Shown here: piece after piece, positions 14,639-28,151 of the stretch
How the letters are laid out: every line of letters starts with the position of its first letter
How positions within the stretch are numbered: the stretch's first letter is position 1
From: Streptomyces subrutilus
GTDB taxonomy: Bacteria; Actinomycetota; Actinomycetes; Streptomycetales; Streptomycetaceae
Assembly (NCBI RefSeq): GCF_008704535.1
Contig: NZ_CP023701.1
Location: 2,542,001 to 2,606,000, forward strand
DNA length: 64,000 nt
Direction: 5' to 3'
Program-made: the position numbers and the translations under genes
Notes under the pieces: generated by a model
Database searches by the model: none
What the model was told of the DNA's origin: nothing
Seen by the model: the letters and a program-made list of their open reading frames with translations, nothing else

Positions 14639-16495
14639 TTGAGCACAGCATCTCCACCCCGCACCAGGCGCACCAGGTTCTTCACCCGGGTCGCGGCGAT
14701 CGTGGCCGCGCTCGCCGTGCCCGTCACCGGGCTCGTCGTCCTGGCCGGCCCCGCGCAGGCCGCCACGTCCGCGACCGCGACGTTCACCAAGGCATCCGAC
14801 TGGGGCTCCGGCTTCGAGGGCAAGTGGACGGTGAAGAACACCGGCACCACCACCCTCACCAGCTGGACCGTGGAGTGGGACTACCCGGCCGGCACCTCCG
14901 TGACCTCCGCCTGGGACGCCACCGTCACCGGCTCGGGCACGCACTGGACGGGCAAGAACCTCGGCTGGAACGGCACCCTCTCCCCCGGTGCCAGCATCAG
15001 CTTCGGCTTCAACGGAGCCGGCACCGGCGCCCCCTCGGGCTGCAAGATCAACGGCGCCGCCTGTGACGGCACCACCCAGCCCGGCGACAACGCACCTTCC
15101 GCGCCCGGCACCCCCACCGCCTCCAACGTCACCGAGACCTCGCTGACCCTCGCCTGGTCCGCGGCCACCGACGACAAGGGCATCAAGAACTACGACGTGT
15201 ACCGCGGCGGCACCAAGATCGCCACGGTCACCGGCACCACGTACGCCGACACCGGCCTGACCAAGGGCACGGCGTACGGCTACTCGGTGATCGCCCGCGA
15301 CACCGCCGACCAGACCGGCCCGACCTCCGGCACCCTGTCGGTCACCACCCCCGGCGGCGGTGGCGGCAACCCGGACCCGGGCGCCAAGGTCAAGCTCGGC
15401 TACTTCACCAACTGGGGCGTCTACCAGCGCAACTACCACGTGAAGAACCTGGTCACCTCGGGCACCGCCGCGAAGATCACCCACATCAACTACGCCTTCG
15501 GCAACGTCCAGGGCGGCAAGTGCACCATCGGTGACTCCTACGCGGACTACGACAAGGCCTACACCGCCGACCAGAGCGTCGACGGCAAGGCCGACACCTG
15601 GGACCAGCCGCTGCGCGGCAACTTCAACCAGCTGCGCAAGCTGAAGGCCCAGTACCCGAACATCAAGATCCTGTGGTCCTTCGGCGGCTGGACCTGGTCC
15701 GGCGGCTTCGGCCAGGCCGCCGCCAACCCGGCCGCCTTCGCCCAGTCCTGCTACGACCTGGTGGAGGACCCGCGCTGGGCCGACGTCTTCGACGGCATCG
15801 ACCTGGACTGGGAGTACCCGAACGCCTGCGGCCTGACCTGCGACACCAGCGGCGCGGCCTCCCTGAAGAACCTCATGCAGGCCGTCCGCGGCAAGTTCGG
15901 CTCGAACAACCTGGTCACGGCGGCCATCTCGGCCGACGGCGCCAACGGCGGCAAGCTGGACGCGGCCGACTACGGCGGCGCGGCCCAGTACGTCGACTTC
16001 TACAACGTGATGACCTACGACTTCTTCGGCGCCTGGGCGGCGCAGGGCCCGACGGCCCCGCACTCCCCGCTCACCGCCTACCCCGGCATCCCCCAGGACG
16101 GCTTCAACTCCGAGGCCGCCATCACCAAGCTCAAGGGCAAGGGCATCCCCGGCTCCAAGCTGAACCTCGGCATCGGCTTCTACGGCCGCGGCTGGACCGG
16201 CGTCACCCAGGCGACCCCCGGCGGCACCGCCACCGGACCGGCCCCGGGCACGTACGAGCCCGGCATCGAGGACTACAAGGTGCTCAAGGCCAGCTGCCCG
16301 TCCACCGGCACCATCGCCGGCACCGCCTACGCCAAGTGCGGCAGCAACTGGTGGAGCTACGACACCCCGGCCACGGTCGTCTCGAAGATGGCCTGGGCCA
16401 AGAGCCAGGGCCTCAAGGGCGCCTTCTTCTGGGAGTTCAGCGGCGACACCACCAACGGTGAGCTCGCCAACGCCATCCACACCGGGCTCCAGTAA
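14639..16495 (+). CDS. chiC: Secreted family 18 chitinase (CBM2-FnIII-GH18)
   Basis: About 618 residues. The TTG at 14639 is preferred because GGAGG lies 7 nt upstream. From it a twin-Arg-containing n-region (RTRRTR), a hydrophobic core and an AQA cleavage site form a signal peptide of about 43 residues. Domains in order: CBM2 (about 44-145, Trp-rich, one disulphide), FnIII (about 155-245), a Gly/Asn linker, and a GH18 barrel (about 258-618) with VDFYNVMTYDF and the catalytic DGIDLDWEYP. The proton-donor Glu is near residue 392. It hydrolyses crystalline chitin outside the cell. Architecture and length match ChiC/Chi63 of Streptomyces. It is a single-gene unit between a regulated promoter and a strong terminator. 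Confidence 0.93.
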   Translation: MSTASPPRTRRTRFFTRVAAIVAALAVPVTGLVVLAGPAQAATSATATFTKASDWGSGFEGKWTVKNTGTTTLTSWTVEWDYPAGTSVTSAWDATVTGSGTHWTGKNLGWNGTLSPGASISFGFNGAGTGAPSGCKINGAACDGTTQPGDNAPSAPGTPTASNVTETSLTLAWSAATDDKGIKNYDVYRGGTKIATVTGTTYADTGLTKGTAYGYSVIARDTADQTGPTSGTLSVTTPGGGGGNPDPGAKVKLGYFTNWGVYQRNYHVKNLVTSGTAAKITHINYAFGNVQGGKCTIGDSYADYDKAYTADQSVDGKADTWDQPLRGNFNQLRKLKAQYPNIKILWSFGGWTWSGGFGQAAANPAAFAQSCYDLVEDPRWADVFDGIDLDWEYPNACGLTCDTSGAASLKNLMQAVRGKFGSNNLVTAAISADGANGGKLDAADYGGAAQYVDFYNVMTYDFFGAWAAQGPTAPHSPLTAYPGIPQDGFNSEAAITKLKGKGIPGSKLNLGIGFYGRGWTGVTQATPGGTATGPAPGTYEPGIEDYKVLKASCPSTGTIAGTAYAKCGSNWWSYDTPATVVSKMAWAKSQGLKGAFFWEFSGDTTNGELANAIHTGLQ

Positions 16496-16523
16496 CCCCC
16501 ACTGAACGGAGCCGGTGACAGAC

Positions 16524-16563
16524 GAAGCCGGGGAGACGGGTCCGCCCCCGTCTCCCCGGCTTC
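16524..16563 (+). terminator. Chitinase terminator
   Basis: A perfect 17-bp stem, 16524-16540 paired with 16547-16563, with a 6-nt loop, 28 bp after the chitinase stop codon. It can serve the convergent DUF2550 gene as well. Confidence 0.85.
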
Positions 16564-16610
16564 TTCACGTGGCCGCTCCGCCGCCCGGTCCGGGCGGCGG
16601 GGCGGCCGCG

Positions 16611-17063
16611 TCAGGCCACGTTCACCCGTTGCCCGGGCGGCGCCGCCTCCAGCCAGGCCAGGAAGCCGGTCAGTGCGTCCTCGCTCATCGCCAGCTCCAG
16701 GCGCGTCCCCCGGTGGAGGGCTCCGAGCACGATCGCGTCGGACAGCAGCGCCAGCTCCTCCTCGCCGTCGGGGGCGCGGCGGGAGACCACCTCGATGGAG
16801 GAACGCTCCAGCAGCCGGCGCGGCCGAGGCGCGTAGCTGAACACCCGGAACCACTCGATCCGGTCACCGCTGTAGCGCGCCACCCCGTACACCCAGCCCT
16901 TGCCGGAGCTGTCGGGCTCGTCGGGCACGCCCCAGCGCATACTGCAGTCGAAGGTGCCGCCGGACCGCTGGATCAGCCTCCGGCGCAGCCCGAAGACAAA
17001 CAGCCCGATCACCACCAGGGCTACGACCAGGCCGCTCACAAGCAGAGCGAGGAGCATCTTCAC
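16611..17063 (-). CDS. DUF2550 membrane-anchored protein
   Basis: 150 residues. An N-terminal membrane helix (residues about 3-26) is followed by a basic stretch RRRLIQR. The soluble domain contains GGTFDCSMRWG and WVYGVARYSGDRIEWFRVF, which I recognise as the actinobacterial DUF2550 family. This family regularly sits just downstream of atpC, as it does here. Function is not known. A long inverted repeat separates it from atpC, so it is probably expressed at least partly independently. Confidence 0.8.
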   Translation of the reverse strand: MKMLLALLVSGLVVALVVIGLFVFGLRRRLIQRSGGTFDCSMRWGVPDEPDSSGKGWVYGVARYSGDRIEWFRVFSYAPRPRRLLERSSIEVVSRRAPDGEEELALLSDAIVLGALHRGTRLELAMSEDALTGFLAWLEAAPPGQRVNVA

Positions 17064-17113
17064 CGACCTCCTCGCTCATCGAATCCCGCATGAGAAAAAA
17101 CGGACCTGCATCG

Positions 17114-17163
17114 CCTCAGCCGCGACCCGGTCTGGAAAATTCCAGAACGGACCGCGGCTGAGG
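17114..17163 (-). terminator. Nested inverted repeat after atpC
   Basis: The outer arms CCTCAGCCGCG (17114-17124) and CGCGGCTGAGG (17153-17163) flank an inner palindrome TCTGGAA..TTCCAGA (17131-17146). It lies 59 bp after the atpC stop and is the likely end of the ATP synthase transcript. The AT-rich inner palindrome is unusual for a plain terminator and could be a protein site. Confidence 0.6.
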
Positions 17164-17221
17164 TCTGCCGTGCCCCGGAAGTCGCCCTCCGGAGCTCAGC
17201 GGTTGGTACTCCGACGGGTGT

Positions 17222-17593
17222 TCAGCCCGTTACGGCGCGCAGCCGGACATCAGCGCGACGCTCGGCGGCCGCGTCGGCCTCCGACTTCGCGCGCTCCAGT
17301 GCCCGCTCCGCACGCTGGACGTCGATCTCGTCCGCGAGCTCGGCGATCTCGGCCAGCAGGGACAGCTTGTTGTCCGCGAACGAGATGAAACCGCCGTGCA
17401 CCGCCGCGATGACCGTGTTGCCCTCGCTGGTGCGGATGGTCACAGGGCCCGATTCCAGCACACCGAGAAGCGGCTGGTGACCGGGCATGACGCCGATGTC
17501 GCCGGACGTGGTGCGGGCGACAACAAGGGTGGCCTCGCCGGACCAGACATTGCGGTCCGCCGCGACCAGCTCGACGTGCAGCTCAGCAGCCAA
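17222..17593 (-). CDS. atpC: ATP synthase F1 epsilon subunit
   Basis: 123 residues from TTG 17593, chosen because a GAGGAG site lies just upstream and Streptomyces epsilon subunits begin (M)AAELHVELVAADR. The N-terminal beta-sandwich contains TTSGDIGVMPGHQPLLGVLE. The C-terminal pair of helices (ALERAKSEADAAAERRA) is the regulatory hairpin. Epsilon couples the c-ring to F1 and restrains ATP hydrolysis. Last gene of the atp operon, 140 bp after atpD. Confidence 0.95.
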   Translation of the reverse strand: MAAELHVELVAADRNVWSGEATLVVARTTSGDIGVMPGHQPLLGVLESGPVTIRTSEGNTVIAAVHGGFISFADNKLSLLAEIAELADEIDVQRAERALERAKSEADAAAERRADVRLRAVTG

Positions 17594-17733
17594 GGTGGCT
17601 CCTCGGGTCACCACCCGGCGGGTCGGCCGGGTGTTGGGTCAAATTCTAATGGGCGTGGGGAGAGGGACGGGACACACCCGCCCCTCTCCGGAAAACCTGC
17701 GAACCGGATGCGCCCCTCGCGGAGCGCGCCGGA

Positions 17734-20093
<2,360 letters not shown>

Positions 20094-20113
20094 GAGTCAG
20101 GTCCCTTCCGTCG

Positions 20114-21709
20114 TCACTTGGAGACGTTGACGGCCGGCGCGTCCTCGCCGAGGAGCTTGCCGTCCGAGGTCTCGAACTGCCGCTTGAAGCCGGCGATGGC
20201 GTCCGCGATGGAGGACAGGGTGTCGTCCGACATCTTGCCGCCGTCGGCGATGGAGGTGAGGAGGTCCTTGCGCTCGCGGCGCAGGTGCTCCAGCAGCTCC
20301 GACTCGAAGCGACGGATGTCGGCGACCGGAACGTCGTCCATCTTGCCGGTGGTGCCGGCCCAGACGGAGACGACCTGCTCCTCGACGGGCATGGGCTGGT
20401 ACTGGCCCTGCTTGAGCAGCTCGACCAGGCGCTTGCCGCGCTCCAGCGAGGCCTTCGACGCGGCGTCCAGGTCGGAACCGAAGGCGGCGAACGCCTCCAG
20501 CTCGCGGTACTGGGCGAGGTCCAGGCGCAGACGGCCGGAGACCTGCTTCATGGCCTTGTGCTGGGCGGAGCCACCGACGCGGGAGACCGAGATGCCGACG
20601 TTCAGCGCCGGGCGCTGGCCCGCGTTGAACAGGTCGGACTCCAGGAAGCACTGGCCGTCGGTGATGGAGATGACGTTGGTCGGGATGAACGCCGACACGT
20701 CGTTCGCCTTGGTCTCGACGATCGGCAGACCGGTCATCGAACCGGCACCCATGTCGTCGGAGAGCTTCGCGCAGCGCTCCAGCAGACGGGAGTGCAGGTA
20801 GAAGACGTCGCCCGGGTAGGCCTCGCGGCCCGGCGGGCGGCGCAGCAGCAGCGACACGGCGCGGTAGGCGTCGGCCTGCTTCGACAGGTCGTCGAAGATG
20901 ATCAGGACGTGCTTGCCGGCGTACATCCAGTGCTGGCCGATGGCGGAGCCGGTGTACGGCGCCAGGTACTTGAAGCCGGCCGGGTCGGACGCCGGGGCGG
21001 CGACGATCGTCGTGTACTCGAGCGCGCCGGCGTCTTCCAGGGCGCCGCGAACGGACGCGATGGTCGAGCCCTTCTGGCCGATGGCGACGTAGATGCAGCG
21101 GACCTGCTTGTTCACGTCGCCAGAGCGCCAGTTGTCGCGCTGGTTGATGATCGTGTCGACGGCCAGGGCGGTCTTGCCGGTCTGGCGGTCGCCGATGATC
21201 AGCTGACGCTGACCGCGGCCGACGGGCACCATCGCGTCGATCGCCTTGTAGCCGGTCTGCATGGGCTCGTGGACCGACTTGCGGACCATGACGCCCGGGG
21301 CCTGCAGTTCGAGGGCGCGGCGGCCTTCGGTCGCGATCTCGCCGAGACCGTCGATCGGGTTGCCGAGCGGGTCGACGACGCGGCCGAGGTAGCCCTCGCC
21401 GACGCCGACCGAGAGCACCTCACCGGTGCGCTGCACCGGCTGGCCCTCCTCGATCCCGTTGAACTCGCCGAGGACGACCGCACCGATCTCGCGCTCGTCG
21501 AGGTTGAGGGCGAGACCGAGGGTGCCGTCCTCGAACTTCAGCAGCTCGTTCGCCATGGCGGAGGGCAGGCCCTCCACCTTCGCGATGCCGTCGCCGGCAA
21601 CGCTGACCGTTCCGACCTCCTCGCGCGAGGCCGCGTCCGGCTGGTACGACTGGACAAAGTTCTCCAGTGCGTCCCGGATCTCCTCCGGCCGGATCGTGAG
21701 CTCCGCCAT
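20114..21709 (-). CDS. atpA: ATP synthase F1 alpha subunit
   Basis: 531 residues from ATG 21709, preferred because [19 protein letters not shown] is the usual alpha-subunit start and AGGGAA precedes it. The P-loop is GDRQTGKT in [19 protein letters not shown]. The Arg-finger region is in [18 protein letters not shown]. The alpha-signature [14 protein letters not shown] is present. It forms the non-catalytic nucleotide sites of F1. An upstream in-frame extension would have to be translated through a stem-loop at 21755-21771, so I reject it. Confidence 0.97.
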   Translation of the reverse strand: MAELTIRPEEIRDALENFVQSYQPDAASREEVGTVSVAGDGIAKVEGLPSAMANELLKFEDGTLGLALNLDEREIGAVVLGEFNGIEEGQPVQRTGEVLSVGVGEGYLGRVVDPLGNPIDGLGEIATEGRRALELQAPGVMVRKSVHEPMQTGYKAIDAMVPVGRGQRQLIIGDRQTGKTALAVDTIINQRDNWRSGDVNKQVRCIYVAIGQKGSTIASVRGALEDAGALEYTTIVAAPASDPAGFKYLAPYTGSAIGQHWMYAGKHVLIIFDDLSKQADAYRAVSLLLRRPPGREAYPGDVFYLHSRLLERCAKLSDDMGAGSMTGLPIVETKANDVSAFIPTNVISITDGQCFLESDLFNAGQRPALNVGISVSRVGGSAQHKAMKQVSGRLRLDLAQYRELEAFAAFGSDLDAASKASLERGKRLVELLKQGQYQPMPVEEQVVSVWAGTTGKMDDVPVADIRRFESELLEHLRRERKDLLTSIADGGKMSDDTLSSIADAIAGFKRQFETSDGKLLGEDAPAVNVSK

Positions 21710-21754
21710 CTGGGTTCCCTGCTCTCCTTGTTGGGCCTGAAGCTTCTTAGGGGT

Positions 21755-21771
21755 CTGGGGGCGACCCCCAG
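21755..21771 (-). repeat. Small stem-loop between atpH and atpA
   Basis: CTGGGGG (21755-21761) and CCCCCAG (21765-21771) with a 3-nt loop, within the 129-bp gap between atpH and atpA. It may act in mRNA processing or partial attenuation and may help set the alpha:delta ratio. The role is inference. Confidence 0.5.
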
Positions 21772-21838
21772 GAATCTTCTGCAAGTTCTGCACGGCCCAA
21801 CCGGGCCGCTAGGAATGCGTTGTTCTATTGGTGGCTGG

Positions 21839-22654
21839 TCAGCCGGCCATGCGGCGGGACGCCTCGGCGAGGCGGTCCGCGATGGTGCCGTCGATGACCT
21901 CGTCGCCGACGCGCACCGAGATCCCGCCGAGGACCTCGGGGTCCACGTCCAGGTTCAGGTGCATCGCGCGGCCGTACAGCGTGGCCAGTACCGCACCGAG
22001 ACGCTGCTTCTGCACGTCGCTGAGCGGAACCGCGCTGGTCACGGTGGCGACCATGCGGTCACGGCGCTCGGCGGCGAGCTTGGACAGGGACTCCAGTCCC
22101 GCTTCCAGGCTACGTCCACGCGGGTGCGTGACAAGACGGATGACGAGACGCTCGGTGACCGGGTTCACCTTGCCGCCGAGCAGGCTGCGCAGCAGCTGGC
22201 TCTTGGCGGCGGCGGTGGCCGCACGGTCGGTGAGCGCGGCGCGCAGCTCGGTGCTGGAAGAGACGATCCGGCCGAAGCGGAAGACCTCGTCCTCGACGTT
22301 GTCCAGCGCGGCACCCTGCTGGGCGGCCGTGAGGTCGGCGGTGGCCGCCAGCGCCTCCAGCGCGTCCACCAGGTCGCGGGACTGCGACCAGCGGGACCGG
22401 ACCATGCCGGACACCAGGTCGAGGGTCTCCCCGCCGACCTGTCCGTTCAGCAGGCGCCCGGCCAGCTCGGCCTTGGCCTCGCCGGACTGCGCCGGGTCCG
22501 TGATGACCCGACGCAGCGAGACCTCACGGTCGAGCAGCGCGGTGACGGCAGCCAGCTCACCGGCGAGCTTCGACGCGTCGACGGACGTGTTGTCCGTCAG
22601 TGCGTCGAGGCGCTCGCGCGCGGAGGCCAGTGCCTCGCGGCTCGCTCCGTTCAT
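21839..22654 (-). CDS. atpH: ATP synthase F1 delta subunit
   Basis: 271 residues, the longer actinobacterial form (about 180 residues in E. coli). The N-terminal helical extension begins MNGASREALASARERLDALT. The conserved C-terminal OSCP region reads LYGRAMHLNLDVDPEVLGGI then SVRVGDEVIDGTIADRL. It clamps the top of F1 to the b-subunit stalk. Its ATG overlaps the atpF stop (ATGA, 22651-22654), which indicates translational coupling. Confidence 0.95.
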   Translation of the reverse strand: MNGASREALASARERLDALTDNTSVDASKLAGELAAVTALLDREVSLRRVITDPAQSGEAKAELAGRLLNGQVGGETLDLVSGMVRSRWSQSRDLVDALEALAATADLTAAQQGAALDNVEDEVFRFGRIVSSSTELRAALTDRAATAAAKSQLLRSLLGGKVNPVTERLVIRLVTHPRGRSLEAGLESLSKLAAERRDRMVATVTSAVPLSDVQKQRLGAVLATLYGRAMHLNLDVDPEVLGGISVRVGDEVIDGTIADRLAEASRRMAG

Positions 22655-23202
22655 CGGGCGGCCCCGTTCGACGCCGCCTTCTCCTCAAGTTCGCCGAGGA
22701 AGCGGTCGATCGTGCGGCTCTGCCGGGCGTGGTCCTCCAGGGACTCGCCGACGAGCTTTCCGGCCAGGTCGGTGGCGAGCTTGCCCACGTCCTGACGCAG
22801 TGCGTGCGAGGCGGCCTTGCGGTCGGCCTCGATCTGGGCGTGGCCGGCAGCGATGATCTCCTCACGCTGCCGCTGGCCCTCTGCGCGCAGTTCTTCCTTG
22901 AGCGCAGTGCCCTGCTCCAGCGCTTCCTGGCGCAGGCGCGCGGCCTCGTGCCGGGCCTCGGCGAGCTGGGCCTTGTACTGCTCCAGCACGCTCTGGGCCT
23001 CGGTCTGAGCGGCCTCAGCCTTCTCGATACCGCCTTCGATGGCCTCGCGGCGCTCGTCCAGAACCTTGTTGATGTTCGGGAGGAGCTTCTTCGCGAGGAA
23101 GCCGAAGACGATGACGAAGGCGATCAGACCGATGACGAGCTCGGGGATCGGCGGAATGAGGGGGTTTTCCCCACCCTCAGCCGCGAGAACCAGGAGGTTC
23201 AC
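22651..23202 (-). CDS. atpF: ATP synthase Fo b subunit
   Basis: 183 residues. A single N-terminal membrane helix (ELVIGLIAFVIVFGFLAKKL, about residues 22-41) is followed by a long charged coiled coil (VLDERREAIEGGIEKAEAAQ onward) typical of the peripheral stalk. It acts as a dimer holding F1 to the a subunit. It ends overlapping atpH. Confidence 0.95.
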   Translation of the reverse strand: MNLLVLAAEGGENPLIPPIPELVIGLIAFVIVFGFLAKKLLPNINKVLDERREAIEGGIEKAEAAQTEAQSVLEQYKAQLAEARHEAARLRQEALEQGTALKEELRAEGQRQREEIIAAGHAQIEADRKAASHALRQDVGKLATDLAGKLVGESLEDHARQSRTIDRFLGELEEKAASNGAAR

Positions 23203-23244
23203 TTCAGTGCCTTTCGTCTAGTGGACTGGTCGTGAATCCGAAGA

Positions 23245-23535
<291 letters not shown>

Positions 23536-23549
23536 TCAGGGGCGAGTGG

Positions 23550-24371
23550 TCAGTGGTGCTCGGCGAGCGCGCCCTGAATGAAGCTGCAGGCCAGGAGGAC
23601 GAAGACGTACGCCTGGACCGCCTGGATGAAGAGCTCGAAAGCGGTCATCACCAGGACCATGACGAACGAGACGCCGGCGTAGGCGATCCCGATGCCGTTC
23701 AGCAGGTACCAGCTGGCGATCGTGAAGAGCAGCAGCAGGGTGTGACCGGCGAACATGTTCGCGAACAGTCGGACCGCGTGGGTGAACGGGCGGACCAGGA
23801 CGTTCGAGAAGAACTCGATGACCATGACCATCGGCAGGACCGCGCCGAGCGACTTGTCGTAGCCCGTCAGGTTCTTGAAGCCGCCGACGAAGCCGTGACG
23901 CTTGAACGTCACGCTCATCCAGATCACGTACACGATCGCCGCGAGGGCGGCGGGGTACGAGATGATCGACGTCACCGGGAACTGGGCCAGCGGGACGATC
24001 GACCAGACGTTCAGGATCCAGACGAAGAAGAACAGCGAGACCATCAGGGGGACGTACTTCTCGCCCTCCTTCTTGCCCAGCGTCTCGTACACGATGCCGC
24101 GGCGCACGAAGTCGTAACCGGCTTCGGCGACCATCTGCAGCTTGCCCGGGACGACCTTCGGCTTGCGGAAGGCCAGCCAGAAGAAGCCGACGATGACGAC
24201 CGTGCCGAGCAGGGCCAGCAGCATCGTCTTGTTGAAGTAGGTGTTGCTGTCCCCGTCGCCGAAGATCGGCTGGAACAGGAACGAGTGCAGGCCGGGAGCC
24301 GGGAAGCCACAACCGTCGAAGATGTGGCAGTCGGTCTCGAAGGCGAGCACCGTCGTCGGGTCAGCACTCAC
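23550..24371 (-). CDS. atpB: ATP synthase Fo a subunit
   Basis: 273 residues from GTG 24371, selected because AAGGAG precedes it and the protein then starts (M)SADPTTVLAFETDCHIFDG as in other streptomycetes. There are five or six membrane helices. The essential Arg of the proton half-channel is in RPFTHAVRLFANMFAGH. It provides the proton path against the c-ring. It lies between atpI and atpE. Confidence 0.95.
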   Translation of the reverse strand: MSADPTTVLAFETDCHIFDGCGFPAPGLHSFLFQPIFGDGDSNTYFNKTMLLALLGTVVIVGFFWLAFRKPKVVPGKLQMVAEAGYDFVRRGIVYETLGKKEGEKYVPLMVSLFFFVWILNVWSIVPLAQFPVTSIISYPAALAAIVYVIWMSVTFKRHGFVGGFKNLTGYDKSLGAVLPMVMVIEFFSNVLVRPFTHAVRLFANMFAGHTLLLLFTIASWYLLNGIGIAYAGVSFVMVLVMTAFELFIQAVQAYVFVLLACSFIQGALAEHH

Positions 24372-24596
24372 CGCGGGCTCCTTCAGCGTGGCGCATAGGT
24401 ACGGCAACCTCGTTGTGTCGGCGCGGCGCACAGCCGCTGTTCGGCACTGGACTGGTGTTACGGATGTGGGGGCGACGGTCAGGCATTGAGCCTCGCGTTG
24501 GAACAGGCGTCAGCTCAGATGCCCGCGCCCGCAGCGCCGCAGATGGCACTGGACGATAGCAGCATCCCAACCACGCACTTATGCCGCCCCTACCCC

Positions 24597-25034
24597 TCAC
24601 GACGTCGGTCCCGATTTGTCGGGCGTATCGCCCTTCACCGGGTCCGGTTCGACGTAGAGGATCTTGGCCTTCATGTGAGCACGCGCCTGCGCGGCGATCC
24701 ACACCAGGGTGGTGGCCACGAGCGTGATGGCGAAGGCCTTGGGGTTGAACAGCGTCGTGTTCTTGAACGTTGCGACAAAGACGAAGAGCAGCAGGATCTG
24801 GGCCGTGTAGAGCATGAGCCCCATGGCCTGGAACAGGTGCGGCAACGATTTCGCAGTGCGCTGCAGAACGACGAATCCGATGCCCATGAAGAGGATCACG
24901 ACCAGCGTCGCGACGACGGATCCGAGAGCGCCCTTGCCGCCGGCGACCAACGCGCTGACGACGGCTGCGATAGCGCCGGCGGCAGCGGTGGGTACAGCGG
25001 CTTGCAGGAGGGATCGGACGTCATCTGACCGCAT
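24597..25034 (-). CDS. atpI: ATP synthase assembly protein I
   Basis: 145 residues from ATG 25034, with four membrane helices (about residues 12-33, 38-60, 70-95, 102-122). It starts MRSDDVRSLLQAAVPTAAAG. It is the first gene of the operon, in the position of atpI, which assists c-ring assembly and Mg transport in other bacteria. The sequence is weakly conserved in general, so position carries much of the call. 225 bp separate it from atpB. Confidence 0.85.
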   Translation of the reverse strand: MRSDDVRSLLQAAVPTAAAGAIAAVVSALVAGGKGALGSVVATLVVILFMGIGFVVLQRTAKSLPHLFQAMGLMLYTAQILLLFVFVATFKNTTLFNPKAFAITLVATTLVWIAAQARAHMKAKILYVEPDPVKGDTPDKSGPTS

Positions 25035-25310
25035 GGCGGTTTGCTCCGCTTGGTGGTGTGGGGGCAAGGGACTCGTACGGGACGAGCGTAAGCCCGGTCC
25101 GAGTGAGGACCTCGGGCCAATGGACCGTCGCACTACGGTCCTTCGGCTCTGTCGCCGGGTTTAGTGAACGGTATCACAAAGTATTTGATGAGAGCTTTAC
25201 CCGTAGGGTGTGCTCACTGTCACACATGAGAGTGACCCTGCGCGTGTGTGCGCGACAGCCAACTGGCTTGTCTGGTAAAGGGCATCCATGTCCGACATGC
25301 CCTCCACCGG
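25035..25310 (-). promoter_or_regulatory. AT-richer gap upstream of atpI, probable atp operon promoter region
   Basis: This 276-bp gap is the most AT-rich stretch of the operon (for example 25170-25200). It holds a short inverted repeat TCACT/AGTGA around 25214-25235. It must contain the atp promoter since the next gene upstream is same-strand and unrelated, but I see no unambiguous -35/-10 pair. Confidence 0.45.
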
Positions 25311-26642
25311 TCAGCGCGTGGATTCAGCCTTACGCCGGTCGGGGAAGCGCGAACGGGGGCCTACGGCAGTCGCTCCGTTGACGCCGGACACTCCCGCCGC
25401 GATCGGCCTCGCGAACTCCGGCTCGCGCCCCGTGGTCTCCAGGGCGGCCGCCTCCGCCGCGGCGGCGGCCCGTTCCGCGTGCCGGTAGCGCGGCGGGACG
25501 AGACCCTCCGCCCAGTGCGGGGCGCGCGGCGTGAAGCGCGGCAGCAGGAGCAGGATCAGGCCGAGGGCGCTCAGGGCGGCGATGGCCAGCACGATCCACA
25601 TCGAGGCGGAGTGCACCGAGTACGCGACCGCCCCGAAGGCGATCAGCCCCGACCAGAAGTACATGATCAGCACCGCGCGGCTGTGCGAGTGCCCGAGCTC
25701 CAGCAGCCGGTGGTGGAGGTGTCCGCGGTCGGCAGCGAAGGGCGACTGGCCGTTCCAGGTGCGCCGCACGATGGCCAGGATCAGGTCGGCCATCGGGATC
25801 GCGATGATGGTCAGCGGCAGCAGCAGCGGGATGAAGACGGGCAGCATCGCGTGCGTCGCGTTGCGCTCGCCGCCCGCGAACAGGGCCATCGCGTCCGGGT
25901 CCACCTGGCCGGTGATCGAGATCGCGGAGGCGGCCAGCACCAGGCCGATGAGCATCGATCCGGAGTCGCCCATGAAGATGCGGGCGGGGTGCATGTTGTG
26001 CGGCAGGAAGCCCAGGCACATGCCCATCAGGATCGCGGCGAAGAGGGTCGCGGGGGCCGCGGCCTCGATGCCGTACCCGAACCAGATCCGGTACGCGTAG
26101 AGGAAGAGCGCGGCGGCGGCGATGCACACCATGCCGGCGGCCAGGCCGTCGAGGCCGTCCACGAAGTTCACCGCGTTGATGGTGATCACCACGAGGGCCA
26201 CGGTGAGCAGGTTGCCCTGCCACTGGGTGAGCGGGACCGTCCCGATCCACGGAACGGGGATCCACAGGATGGTCAGGCCCTGCATGACCATCACGCCCGC
26301 GGAGATCATCTGGGCGCCGAGCTTGATCAGCGCGTCCAGCTCGAACTTGTCGTCGAGCACGCCGACCAGCCAGATCAGGGCCGCTCCGGAGAGCAGGGCC
26401 CGCGGCTCGTTCGACAGCTCGAAGACGCCGTTGAGGTTGTGCAGGTGGTCCGCGACCAGCAGTCCCGCGCACAGTCCGCCGAACATGGCGATGCCGCCCA
26501 GCCGCGGCGTGGGCTCGCGGTGCACGTCGCGGGCGCGGATCTCCGGCATGGCCCCGGCCGCGATCGCGAACTTCCGCACGGGCCCGGTCAGCAGGTAGGT
26601 CACCGCGACCGTGACGCAAAGCGTCAGCAGATATTCACGCAC
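25311..26642 (-). CDS. Undecaprenyl-phosphate GlcNAc-1-phosphate transferase (WecA/TagO/MraY family)
   Basis: About 443 residues from GTG 26642, with about 11 membrane helices. Family motifs are in order: REPTPRLGGIAMFGGL, LVGVLDDKFELDALIK (Mg-binding Asp pair), [30 protein letters not shown], and the cytoplasmic GHLHHRLLELGHSHSRA. It transfers a sugar-1-phosphate from a UDP-sugar to undecaprenyl phosphate, starting a cell-wall glycopolymer such as teichoic or teichuronic acid. The Ala-rich C-terminal tail (about 70 residues) is typical of streptomycetes. A GTG at 26681 is an alternative start. Its place near an LCP ligase gene fits glycopolymer attachment. Confidence 0.88.
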   Translation of the reverse strand: MREYLLTLCVTVAVTYLLTGPVRKFAIAAGAMPEIRARDVHREPTPRLGGIAMFGGLCAGLLVADHLHNLNGVFELSNEPRALLSGAALIWLVGVLDDKFELDALIKLGAQMISAGVMVMQGLTILWIPVPWIGTVPLTQWQGNLLTVALVVITINAVNFVDGLDGLAAGMVCIAAAALFLYAYRIWFGYGIEAAAPATLFAAILMGMCLGFLPHNMHPARIFMGDSGSMLIGLVLAASAISITGQVDPDAMALFAGGERNATHAMLPVFIPLLLPLTIIAIPMADLILAIVRRTWNGQSPFAADRGHLHHRLLELGHSHSRAVLIMYFWSGLIAFGAVAYSVHSASMWIVLAIAALSALGLILLLLPRFTPRAPHWAEGLVPPRYRHAERAAAAAEAAALETTGREPEFARPIAAGVSGVNGATAVGPRSRFPDRRKAESTR

Positions 26643-26754
26643 GGGCTGCCCCAGATGTATCGCCGGCCATCTCAGCCCCACACATTAGCTGCGATGTCCC
26701 CCCTGCCTAGGACGCGAGGTGGCCGTATTCCGGTTGCGGTACACCCCTCTTGCC

Positions 26755-27990
<1,236 letters not shown>

Positions 27991-28151
27991 GGCACGACTC
28001 CCCGCGCGGTGGGTGTACCGGGTAGGCCCACGATATTCCCGCCGCCGGTTTCCCGCCGCCCGGGGACGCGTACGGGGGGGGTGCGCAGGGGTGCTCCGGG
28101 CGGGCGGGCGGCCGTCCGCCGGCCCGGGGCCGGCCCGCGGCCCCCGCGGGG

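Noticed and set aside
20285..22795. Plus-strand open frame opposite atpA and atpH
   Set aside because: Shadow of conserved ATP synthase genes.
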